NCBI RefSeq assembly: GCF_015832195.1
Contig: NC_052018.1
Coordinates: forward strand, 70,555,666-70,619,665
Length of the DNA stretch: 64,000 bases
Origin: Motacilla alba alba
Lineage: Eukaryota; Chordata; Aves; Passeriformes; Motacillidae
Reading direction: 5' to 3'
The translations under genes were made by a program, and so were the position numbers. The notes under the pieces are model-generated. The model saw nothing but the letters and a program-made list of their open reading frames with translations. It was not told the origin of the DNA and made no database searches. This document shows, one piece after another, positions 41,757 to 58,202 of this stretch (position 1 is the first letter of the stretch; each line of letters starts with the position of its first letter).

Positions 41757-44700
41757 TGTTTTTCAGACGTACAAGCACCTGATGCAGCTGAAAGCCAAAT
41801 GACAGTTTTATACCTAACAGCTTTGATGTTTGAGGAATTGATACTGTTTTTTAAGTCCTGAAATTTTTCTTTGAAACAAGCTGAGACTATCAGAACCTAT
41901 AAATTACTGCTCTTTTTCCCATTTCCTAAAGCAAAAGAGCAGGAAGGAGCCAAAAAAGTTGCAGGTTTCCAGAATGTGTCTAATTCTGAGGTTCATGACT
42001 TTCATTTGTGAGCTCAGTTCACTCCTCTTTGATGTATTTGGGTTTTTGTGTTTCTAGAACCACATCCGATGTGTGTTTCGGTAGAGGATGGCCTTCCAAT
42101 GGCCGTAATTATGCTCACTGTGCTTTTTTTTGTGTGATAACTTACTGCTAGTTAAACTGCTATCCTGAGCAGAAAAGAAATGCTGGCTGAGAAGGAGCCT
42201 TATCCATCAGAATTTGGGAATACTTGGGTTTGCAGCATAAGCTTGTTGAAGCAGAGCCAGATAATTCTGCTGTAATGCATTTATTGGTAAGACATTCTTG
42301 TGCTCAGTTTTGCCAAACAAATGGTGAGCAACCAGGTGTTTTTCTGGAGTCATCTGTGAAGAGACCTCTGCATGGCTTAGGAAAGGAGTTACTCTGGGCA
42401 TGAGCCCTTTCTGTGTAGATTTGCACCCTGGTTGCTTATTTGTCAGCAATCCTCAGTGCTCAAGCTGTTGCTACCTTCAGCCACAATAATTAGTTCCTGT
42501 TCTGGATATGTTGTTAAACTGAAGTGTTTTATGGCAATTAAAACTGATCCTAGAATACTTCTAGTGTGTGGTTGTGTGATGGATTTTTCTTTCTGGCCTC
42601 TCAGATCTTGGAAGATACTTTTCACTCCCTGAGTTATCAAAATTGAATTCAAAAGCACACTGTGATTTCAGCCATTAATTCTAGAAGGCTGGGTGATCAT
42701 TCAGTTAGGTGTATTTTATCCTTTTGAACCAAGATTAGTCTTCAGTTTCAGTTTTCTCTTTTCCATTTAGGTCAAATCATTCTGGCAGAGCAAAAATCTG
42801 TCCTCAAATCCTGATGCGTCAGGAAAATACAAAGAGCTCCATGTTCTCACCCTGGCTTTCTCCTGAGCTCCCACAGGCTGACCTTGCTTTGTTCAGCTAG
42901 TACTTTTTTTTATATTGATGGACTTTTGGCAACCTTCCAATGTTAGATATCTTACAAATGAATTGGTCACATCTATACTAGCAAGGGTCAGAGTGAATGA
43001 CTAAACTTGAGTGAAGCGCATGAGATTATTTTCCTTCTATTGCAGAAAAAAATGTAAAAAAAAGTTTTCCCTCAGATTTTAAATGACTAATCACTAGTGA
43101 AAACATTTTCCTGTATTTTAATATTTAATGGTACTACACTTAATTATATTGCAGCAGTGAAGTGCATGTTCTGTTCCCTGCTCTTTGGTTTTATGAATAA
43201 TTCTCTCAGAGTTGCTTGAACTTGCTAATTTTTTGAGAAGCAATATAAAAATTGTCATTTAAATCATCAGCTTGTAGTACGTACAAAAATGTCCAGGGCC
43301 AGCCTTCTGTAAAAGACAGACACAAATGCTTGACTTCATTTACTGTGTCCCGTGCCTTCTGGCTCAACTGCTGTAAAGCTGAGCACATGCTCTTAGTCTC
43401 TGTGGTACCAGTGTCTGGAGTAATGAACCAAAAAGGATTGATGTATGCACTGGTAAATGAAATCTTACAGTAAAATGCCAATCTGGCATTGAAGTCCAGC
43501 CAGTGCATTGAGGACTAAAGCAAGGCTCCATTAAAGATGAGAGGAAATTAGTAGCAGTTGTTCTAGAACTGACTTCAGGAATTAGGAGGGAACCAACGTG
43601 TACTTGAGCATCAAGCCTGAATGTTGTCTTTGTGGGCTTAAGTCCTTTTACTAGGTGTTGTTTGGAAATACTAAACAGCAGGAATGAGGATTTAGTGTTT
43701 TGTCAGAGCACTGGCAATGGCTCAGTTTGCACCTTTAAACTGAAGAGGGAAACCCCAGATGCTCCACAAGCAATGAGGACACCAAATCCCCAAGGTGGTA
43801 GTGCCCAAGTCCATCGAACATCTTTTATTAATCAAGTGCTTGTTTGCCAGATGTTGAAGAGCACACCTCTGATTTCATTCTTTGGCATAAATCCATAAAA
43901 CGACCACATGAACTCCTTTGCTTGTTTTGCATCGCTTTTGTAATAACACAGTTCCTCTTAGAATGACTCTTACTCCTCAAGTTCAACATTGATTGCACCC
44001 CCTGTAGTATAATTTTAACTCTGGCTGATTAAAATTACCTAGCAAAGACAACTTGGAGGCTTTTTAACCTGTAGAATTAGCTAAGCATGCAAATAATGTT
44101 CTGGCATCATCTTCTGTTTGCTATGCATGTGATGACAGTTTCCTTTAAACATTGAGGGTCTCTTGAATTCACCTTTTCTTTGCCTTACCAGCCTCCTTGG
44201 CCCTGTATTTTACAAAATATGTCCCCTAAGAAAACTAGTAATTACAGAAACGGCAGTAATAATATTCAGTATTTTTTGAAAGAGGTAGGAGAGAGAGAAA
44301 AGCCTTCCATAGAAATAAAATTTGGTATTTCCATACCAAAAGAAAAAAATATATACAAATAGTTACATAGACTGGGAAAAGGCATATTTAAATCCTATTG
44401 TTGCAGAGGGATCAGGGACAACTGTTTATTGTATTTTTCATTCTCCGTCACTTGCAAACATTTGGCAATACTTAATTTTGCACCTGGGGTGAAGATGTAT
44501 CTTCTCTTAAAATCAGTGTAATACTGAAAGACCTTTAAACTTTCAAAAATAAACATAACAGCATAGAGCATTTGTTTTACTCTTTTCAAGGAATGTACAA
44601 AGGAATGTTTTCCCCACTTCAGTTTAAGTACTATGTCTTCTGACTTGATTTCACAGAAGCATCTGCTGACCCAGAGCAGTTCTTGGTTTTTTGTTGTCGA

Positions 44701-46323
44701 GCAGTAAGTGTTAATTCATGTAGAAATCTGTGAAATATGAAGCAGAAACAGTCCAGTTCATGTCCAGTCCAACAGGAAATGTCAGCCTAATAGGTCATGT
44801 TTTGTACTTGGCAGTATTGAAAGGCAAGATGTTTATATTTGGATGACCTGAAGATTTTTAATAATTTTTCATACTGTATATCCCTGAAGTCTAAGGAGGG
44901 ATGCATATCAGTGTGTGAGCAACACTGGGTTCACAGTGCAAATTTTCATTCATGGCAAACTGAACAGAAAACACTGGAATATACTGAATCTTTTCCCTCC
45001 ATCTCTGAGGGCTACAATCCTGTTTTTTCTCACACATTTCCTTTGGATTTCTCTGTTCTTTTTTACTTGTATGTTTTGCTTGCTGCACACATTTTAGCAG
45101 ATGCACAGGGGAAAAAAAGAAGTGATAACTGATGTTTTAGCATATTTTGTTGTGTTTTGAAAGGTTTTTCTTAGTGAGGAGAAAGGAATATTCTAGATGC
45201 TACTTCTGGTGATACAAACCGAAGGTCACAGGTTGTTGACCAGAGAAGAGAGGACTTTGGGATGCTGCCCTGCTCCAGGCGCTCTTTTGGGGTGCTGGCA
45301 GACTGCAGGGTATTGAAGCTGGCACTGAGTTCTTTCCTGGCTGAATGTTCAGGTGATGAACACAGCCAAATTCTTCTCCCACTTACAGTGACACAACAGG
45401 TCTGTTGGTCCTGGTGGGGAAGGAGTTGTTGAGCTGCAGTGCAGTCTCACATCTTCCTCTCCTGTCGAGTCTGTTTAGAAGTTGATGGAGTCAGCAGTCT
45501 GTGGGGTGATACCGAACCTCTGGCAGGAGGCCTGTGCGAGATGTGTAACTTGCATCCCGGGAGATGCCCTTGAAAGATGGTTTATGTACAAACTCAGTGG
45601 GGAGTAAGTTCTGCAGCAGCCTATGGAGAATAATTTTTTTAAAGAAGTATAGATCAAGAACATAAAACTTACGTATTTTGAGAGTACTGGGGGCAGCACA
45701 TGGGTGTCTGCCTCAGTTTTTATTAATAGTGCCCTACATAGTATAGAAACTGCATTCATAGAGTTCAAATCCACAAGGGCTCAGCTGACCATCTAGTGAG
45801 CACAGCACAGGCTGAAAATGCAGAGTCTACATTATTGCTTCTGCATCTGCCTCATAACTTCTTTTTGAGGTAACATATCCCCTTTTTAGAAAAATTTGCT
45901 CTACTTTGATCTAAAGCCTGTGTAATAGACTAATTAGAAAGCTGTTCTGTTCTTGTGATGTACTGCCACTAGTGCTGTTCATTAGAGATGTTTGATCCAG
46001 AGTAGCTTTTACTCCAGTGGGAGAGAGAACAACCCAGTAGATGCTATTTTTGGAACCTGCTTTCCAAGATAGTTTGCTAAAACCCAGATTTTACAAGTGC
46101 TCTAGCACACTAAAATCTTTCTTTGGGTCCAGTGTGTTAGTTGAATAAGCAGCCTGAGACTTGGATCAATTTGCTTAATGTGCCTATCGAGCAAGACTCT
46201 TTAGAATTGCTTCTTGGCAAGTTTTTATGGAGGCAGAAACCGTGGTCTGCAGTTTAGCTCAGCTCAGAACCTATTAGAACCAGATCAGGCCCTTTTGGCT
46301 ATATAGGTGATAGCAGTAACTGA

Positions 46324-50982
<4,659 letters not shown>

Positions 50983-51216
50983 AGTATAATATACTTTACA
51001 GCAAGTTCTCCCAAAATCGTGGACTGGATAAAAGATGAATCCATCCAAAAGATACTGCAGCCTTATGCAAAGTGGCATTATATTGAGCGTGACCTTGCCA
51101 TGTTTAACGTTAACATAGATGAAGATTATGTTCCATGTCTCCAAGGAATAACAAGAGCTAGCTTCTGCAGTGTTTATCTGGACTGGATTCAGTTCTGTGC
51201 CAGGAAACGGGTGGAG
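50983..51216 (+). CDS. PCNX2: PCNX2 exon G (fragment residues 316-393)
   Basis: The exon has 78 complete codons (234 nt) and is phase 0 at both ends. It encodes SIIYFTASSPKIVDWIKDES, IQKILQPYAKWHYIERDLAM, FNVNIDEDYVPCLQGITRAS and FCSVYLDWIQFCARKRVE. WHYIERDLAMFN, CLQGITRASFC and the ARKR end agree with PCNX2 as I recall it; PCNX1 is clearly different in this block, so this exon carries much of the paralogue call. The acceptor is gccaacag and the donor is GTACGT. Sixteen T lie 12-27 nt into the following intron. Because it is a phase 0-0 exon of a multiple of three, skipping it would keep the frame. Confidence 0.95.
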
Positions 51217-53355
51217 GTACGTATCAATTTTTTTTTTTTTTTTAGTGGTATTAGTTTTAGTTCTTGGGATATGAGTGAAATGGTGTGTGACTACTCTTCT
51301 ACTTGCTCAGGATTAGTAGAATAAAATTTATTTCACATAAGCTTTTAGTTTTAATGTAAAAGGAAAACAGGTTTTGTGGAATGGAAAAATATTTTGGCAA
51401 CTACCTGTGTGCAAAAACTGGAGTCTTAAGGAGCATCAGTCTTTGAATACAGAACCAGTTCTTTACTGTGCAAACTTTCAACTATATTAATTTTGTCAGC
51501 TCTAGAAAGCACAGATGTATCAAGTGCTCACAGAAGTACTGCTAGAGTAGGCTCCATTCAGAGAATGTCATCAGAGCATCACAGTTCCTTCAGTGTTTCC
51601 AGTGATTGGTACATTTGCCAAATGTCTGTGTATCCCTTTCAGAAATTTGCTTCTATTTGTGTACAGTTGCAGGATGGTAGGGGAGTGCATGGCACACTCC
51701 CTGCTGGCTCAGGTCACCTCTGACAGCTCGTGACTCAAACATGAACCGCACCACATGTGCAACCACTACAGCTCTAGAAGGTCAAGGGCAGATGTGCAGC
51801 TGTGCATTTGCATGCTCTGAGGCACTAAGATTACTGATGGTCAGCAGTCGTTTGTCAGAAATGCACGAATGTATTTCCATGCAATACTCAGAATAGCCCA
51901 CAGAGAGTACAGTTTCAAACAAGCATATTGCCTCCATCTAATTTTCTGATTATTGCTGATAGTGGCAGAAGTGGAGAAGTGTCTCTTTTCTGGCCACAAT
52001 GTGCTGTATTTGTGCATTTTTCCACTCAGGATCACAGACTGCACGTCCCCTTACTTACCTTAGCTGGTGTGACATCACTGAATCTTTCTTGAAATATCAC
52101 CAAATATTTCTGCTCCACTTTGGTTTCTTCTCATGTCTCTGATGCTGAGTACCATTCCACCAGTTCCCCTGCATATCACTATATTGATAATGTTTTAATT
52201 GAATTGTCTTCTGAGACATTTCCAAAACACCATCTCCTCCTTCATCGGAATACTTCACTTCTTTTCTTTCTCATCTCCATGTCTCAACTCCCAAGTTCTG
52301 ACACACAAAGAGTAGCATGGTGTGGAGAAAGCCACTGTTAATTGATGCCTTTCCACGTGTTCTCTGCCTTAGATTTTCAAATTCAATTATAGATTTAGGG
52401 ATGTCAATAGACTTGAAACATGTAAGTTAGACTTCAAAAAGCAAATTGATGCCTGCACTGGTGCCACACACACATTTATCTTTTTGTTTCATGTTTTACC
52501 TTTATTTTTTAATTCACTGGCTGTAGAGAAGCAGAGTTCATGTAGGAGGTGGGATAAAAAAACTCAAGTTCACTATACACATAACCCAGAAAATCAATAT
52601 ATTTTATAGAAGGAGCTACATTCTCCATTATAATTGGCTTCAGTTTTAGAGTCAAAGAAAGCTCTAAGAAACCACTCATTGCATGGACTGAAATAATAAT
52701 ATGTATCCTCCTGTAGATTAACATGCATGAGGGGTTGTTCCATTTTTTTCCTCCTGCTTGGTAGCAAAGTTTTCTTTGTGAAAATTTCATTAAAAAACCT
52801 CTCCTGAGCTAGTGAACATAAATGCAATATTCTGAGTGCTTGTTAAAATAGGCAGTCAGTGTCATCAACCATTTAGACAGTTACTGTTATTCACTGGAAG
52901 TGTGTGCCTCTGAACTTCTCCAAAGATATTGTACTTCTGAAATCTGTGGTAAGGTTTCATAGGAAATGTGGTCCATGAAAAGGGTTTTGGCTGTCTCCAA
53001 TTTTAATGTCTCCCAACAACAAGGAACCTCCTCTAGTTTGGAATGTCAGATATGAGAGGAGAGGAAACAAACAAAAATGCCGCAATAAAACATCACCACC
53101 ACCAAAGCTCCTTTCCCTTGGGATCTCAGTACCTGAGAATGGAATGTTCTGTTTCCAGCCAGTGGGAAAAACAAGCTTGCATTTTGCAAAAATCCTCCGA
53201 TGGTGGTGGTCTTCCTTCTTGGTCTGTTTAATTGCAAAGAATGTTTTGGTGTACAGGTCCAGCTACAGGCAAGTGTTATGAATGTCACTATTTGTGGTGC
53301 TTTTAAATGTGATGTTTGCACTTAAAAGTAACGTGCTAATCTTCAAACTTCGTAG
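51217..53355 (+). other. Intron 7, GT-AG, 2.1 kb
   Basis: The donor GTACGT is followed by a 16-T run at 51228-51243. The acceptor side (atcttcaaacttcgtag) has a poor pyrimidine tract. No repeat family or gene was recognised between them. Confidence 0.87.
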
Positions 53356-53460
<105 letters not shown>

Positions 53461-53704
53461 TAATCTTTAGGAATCCCTTTTTCCTCATGTTAAAACAAAC
53501 CCCTGTTTGTCTTTTTTCACATGATCTCAAAAGAAGATTAGATCAAGGTGAAATCTCATTCCTCCATAAAATATTTTCTGTCATTCTTGGTCATCTTTGT
53601 GGTTGGCTAAATAACTAAGCAGTCTTTATTTTGTAGGGCAGAGCAGAATTTTTGACTGAAAGAATGGGTACCAATGGTTATTGCTTGTGTTCACTCATGC
53701 CTGG

Positions 53705-53741
53705 CTACTGGAATGCTGTCCTTCCTCTGGCATTCCAGTAG
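53705..53741. repeat. Perfect 12-bp hairpin
   Basis: CTACTGGAATGC (53705-53716) faces GCATTCCAGTAG (53730-53741) across a 13-base pyrimidine-rich loop. The stem does not extend beyond 12 bp. It lies 246 bases after exon H. Confidence 0.85.
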
Positions 53742-56251
53742 AAGGAGGAAATCTACAGAAGAGGAAGAAACTGCTGAGTTGTAGCTAGCTAAATAATAAT
53801 AAATGCATAAGGGTTCTCCTCTGTATTCCTCAGGGGTGTATTCCTGCTCATTGTGCCACTTCATTGTGGCAACTAAAGAAGGGAGAGCCTCTCATCTCCT
53901 GAGGCTGCAGCTTTGTCTGTTCTCAGTCTGCCTTGCTCATTTGTTCATTCATTCTAAACACTTCTTCCTCGGAAGTCTGGTTAATTAAAATATGCTTCAT
54001 TGAGATTGTTTCTAAATATGCTCTTCATCTTATATTTTCATTAGGGATTCTTCCATTTTCACTGGGAGTTCTGAGTTGTTTGGGTTTTATACAGTATAAT
54101 TTACAGTGTGCTATAGATGAGGCATTTTGATAATGAAATAATGATTATTTTAATGGAGTTTAAATTCCCACATAATTGTAGGGGTTTATTAGATTTATTT
54201 GAAACCTCTGTGTGCACAGGAGTTTAGTAACAATGGAGAAGCTGAATAAATACCGCTTCCAAGTGACCTTGCTGTGTTGGCACAGAATGGTGAGCAAAGC
54301 TACCTAGACTTCTATCAACATGCTCCTTAGAGAGGATTTGTCTTACTAACAAGCAAACAGAGACAGCATGTGTGATTTTGAGTGCATTTTGTCAAAACAG
54401 TCTTTTTAAGTATTCATTCTACCTTTGTTATCTGTTGAGATGTTTATAAAATTTTGCTTTATGTCTTCCATGCAAAATGTTAGTGGCTCACGTGGCTTAT
54501 TTCTTGTTGTGCTGCTGATTGCTGCTTTCTAAAGTGGCCTTTGTCATTTCTTTTCTACTAGTCTTTGCACATTCCCTTCCTATAGTAGTTTTCTTCTAGG
54601 CTGCATTTCTTCTCCCTTCATTTCTATTCACTAAAATTAGTGTGATGTTAGATAAATCCTTGGTATTTTTTAAATTGTCCTGGTTTTTTGATGATCCAAA
54701 TTTAGAGTTTGGGAGCATGATGGGAAAGTTTGTGTGCATTTATATTTGTTTGAGAAAAAGATTAAAGTCACTTTTGATCTGTGCCTGCAATAGATAGGTC
54801 ACAGCAATATTATGAATTCATCTGAAAATAACACAAAAGGTTCCTAAAAGTGTCATCACATTGCATGTACTTTCCACTGGATCTTAAAATCTTCATTACA
54901 ATGCTTTGGCTCTAGTAAAGATACCATAACAATGTCCCCTATTTATACTGGCTTACATGGTTAGTAGCCAATACAAAGGAATAATATTATCAGAGACTTT
55001 CCAAAGTTTACCATGAAAAGTATGAATATTGAGGGTAATTATTTGTATAGTGTTCTGTAAAGATTTTAATAATAATTTCAGGAGTCATACCCTGTCTTTT
55101 CAAAATCTGATAAATAGCAATGAACTGAATTACTCCCTCTCTTTTGATAAGTGGACTCTCCATATTTAAAAATACTTTCTTTTCTTGGGGAGGGAAAGTC
55201 TTCAGAAAGGCAAAAACTGGGGTAGGCATCTGAGGTGCACAGCTCCGTCCCTTTTTTTTTAATCTGTTCTATATAATCTTCAATTAAGCCCTGGTTTTCT
55301 TTTTATTAAGCAAGTGCTCCAGGGCAGTATCAAATCATTGTATTTTTAAAATGTATTTTGTGACATGAAAGGGACTAAGTGGAAGCTTCTGTCGGTATCT
55401 TTTCCAATGCTACTTCACAAAAGCTTTCCCTGAAAAAGTTTCACTGTGGAAAAACTATGTCACTTCCCCACCTCGCTAAATTACCTTTAATGCATTTCCA
55501 CTGTCAGAAGGATCTGGAGAAAGAGAAAAAGAATCTGAGTAGCACAGTTGAAGTTATAAATTGCTGCAGCTACAAAACTTGACTTTAGCTTGGTAAAATA
55601 CATTTCTTCTTGTCTTTCAGAATGTATATATCTTAAGTGACAAAACCAATTTAGTAGAAATTATTAACTAAGGAGCAAGGTGGATACCCCCCTGACATCA
55701 AGACCTTTATCAACAGAAGTATCCCAAATACATTCACTTGAGCATGAAGGGCACCCTACTTACGGTGTTTGTGTCTTCAGACAGATCTGCACAACTTGTT
55801 TAAACACAAATTAGCAGTCAGTCATTGAGACTCCAATAGGAATACAATTATACAGCATGCCAGGGGAAGGAGATTTTGTCCAATGTGTGCAATGCTGATG
55901 AGGTCAGAAGGACATGCTTATGAGAATTTTCCTCAGGCACTCGTCTTTCTGTGTTTGGCAGAGCACAGCAGCTCTCAGCAAGGGCAATCTCCAGTGTTCT
56001 GCTGGTCCTTGCCCCCAGCTCTCACACTGCTGCAGGTCTGCATTCAGTCACATGGGACAGAGGTACTTAAGGTGCTCAGATTTGGAAGGAATGTTTCCTT
56101 GAGTGATGCTTCACAATCCTTTTCTTTGAAAAAGTGCCATGATATTTTGGGGACCTAGTGGTGCTGAAGAGGGTTTTAGTTTTCTCAAGAATGGTCAGAG
56201 CAGGCTGTCCCACACCCAGATGTGTGCATGAGATGGAGATGTACCACGTGT

Positions 56252-56312
56252 ATGAGGTTGGAACTAGATGTTCTTTAAGGTCCCTTCTAACCCAGGCAAT
56301 TCCATGACTCTG
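56252..56312 (+). mobile_element. CR1 LINE 3'-end fragment, sense orientation
   Basis: The sequence gaggttggaactagatgttc, then tttaaggtcccttctaaccc and a final tccatgactct, is the 3' end of CR1 in the + orientation. About 60 bases are recognisable; earlier sequence may belong to it but is too diverged to call. Confidence 0.8.
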
Positions 56313-58146
56313 GCTCTTGGGTTGGGACTCATTTTGTCAGAGGTCAGAGCTCCTAAAACGTTTTGTCACGCTCAAATGCTGAATTACAAAAATACAGATT
56401 TAGGTTACTCTGGTAAGTCCTGAGAATTTGTCTCGGGACTTTCTATTAATTCTCTCTGTGGAGCATCTTGTGTACAACATTGCTAGAGCTTTGGGGATGA
56501 GTTTGAGGTGTAAGGGCCAGGTAGGCATCATCCTGTTCTCACTGTATGAAGCATTTAAGATGTTCACTGGAAGCATAATCAGACAGGAATCTGCTGTGCT
56601 CTGCAGTTCATGTTTCGTTCTCAGAGGTGACTATGCAGGTAGTAGGAAACTTTCTCTGGACTAAATCTAGTCCTTGCTGTGTCTTGGAGGAGTGACAGTC
56701 ACCCAACTGCTGTGCAGTGGAGCAAAGGTAATGTTACCATGGGCTACAGAGTTGAGAGTCAAGTTTACATTGTGTATGCAAACTATCAATTTGCACTCAT
56801 TTACACATGATTTTGTCTAATCTATTAATCAGCAAATGTCACTGTGTAAACCAAGATTTTAAATGCTCTTATATAATGTATGTAAATAATTATTCACTGT
56901 ACCTGTTCATGTAAATGTCAGTAGAAACCTAACATTAACACTAGATTACATAATAAATGCATTCATTAAGGAGGCAGAACATTGCAATGCAAATCACTTG
57001 CTCTTTTAAACTGTCATTAGGAGGCATCCTGCACAAAATGCAATTTGAAGAATGACATGACATTACCATTCATTTATTTAAATGTGGGTGATATGTTTAG
57101 TTGTGTATTTGTTAAAAAAATACAGAATAATTCTATTCAGCCACTAAAGCTACTAGTAAAGAAATATTTAGTAAAAATTTCCAATTTTGAAAAATACAAA
57201 AATGTCTCAATAAAGCATCTCTCCTCAGATACTTCCAACATTATCAAGATTGGCTGCTCAGGTTCTCCAAGCTCAGTTTGGACAAAAGGTCATTCCAAGG
57301 AATGCCTCTGCCTGGAGGAACTGCTGCTCACTTTGAAACCCAGGGAAGAAGCTGGCCCCACTTGCCCCTTCCCATCTGGTCACCCCACTGCACTGCCCAG
57401 CATCTGAGGGAAGGGGAAGACATAGAGGGCACGGGCCATGGCACCACAGGGCTGCTGCTGGTGCTGCACTGCTGGTGGGAGTTCAAGCAGACAGTGCAGC
57501 TTGATGCCAGAGCTGAGCAGGGCAGAAAAGTTTGACTCTCATTCACTGTCATCTAAAATATCCAATTAGAAGGGCTACTACTGAAAATATTTCACATGAA
57601 CTGTGACATTGAGATCATTACTAGCTCACAGACATGCCTATCCCTTTATTCCTTAAATAAACCTACAGTTAACACTGGACAAGGTCTGCAGATGCAAAAT
57701 GCACACAGAGATATTCACCAGCTCATTAGTTGCATCCATACTGTTTTCAGGCTGGCGCTAAATGCTTTTAGTTTCAGCTGTCAGAGCAGTGTGAGGAGTG
57801 CAGTAGGAGGGAGTATTTGCTTTGGCACTGTTGCCCTCCCTCTGGTGTTTGTGGTGCTACTTAATCCCCTCTCTTCTGCACCTTCAAGGGGCTGATGGTT
57901 CCCACGCACCTACCAGCCTTGTTCTCAGATGGCTTGCAGGTGTGACAGCAGCTTTTCAGGTTGTTAGCTCAGAGGGTTGGAAATGCTGCCAGATGCCGTA
58001 GTTATGTCTCTTACAAATTAACGTTGTTTCTTTGACATTCAATTTTACCTTAACTTGTTTTTAAAATATTTTGAACCAGCCTGTAACTACAGCAGATTAC
58101 TAATTGAGGTGTGTTAAAAGTGGGCCAAGAAAACAGCAACAACCTT

Positions 58147-58202
58147 GAGTGAGGCCTGAGATCAAAGTGGTTGAGAGTCAGGCCTGAGATCAAAGTGGTT
58201 GA
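58147..58202. repeat. 28-bp tandem duplication
   Basis: Two adjacent 28-base units share the 23-base core beginning aggcctgagatcaaagtggt and differ only in the base before it (gagtg versus gagtc). The near-identity suggests a recent duplication. Confidence 0.92.

Noticed and set aside
57280..57530. G+C-richer segment that could be an exon or small CpG island
   Set aside because: ORFs in both strands lack homology, CpG is sparse, and no acceptor-donor pair fits the gene's phase.
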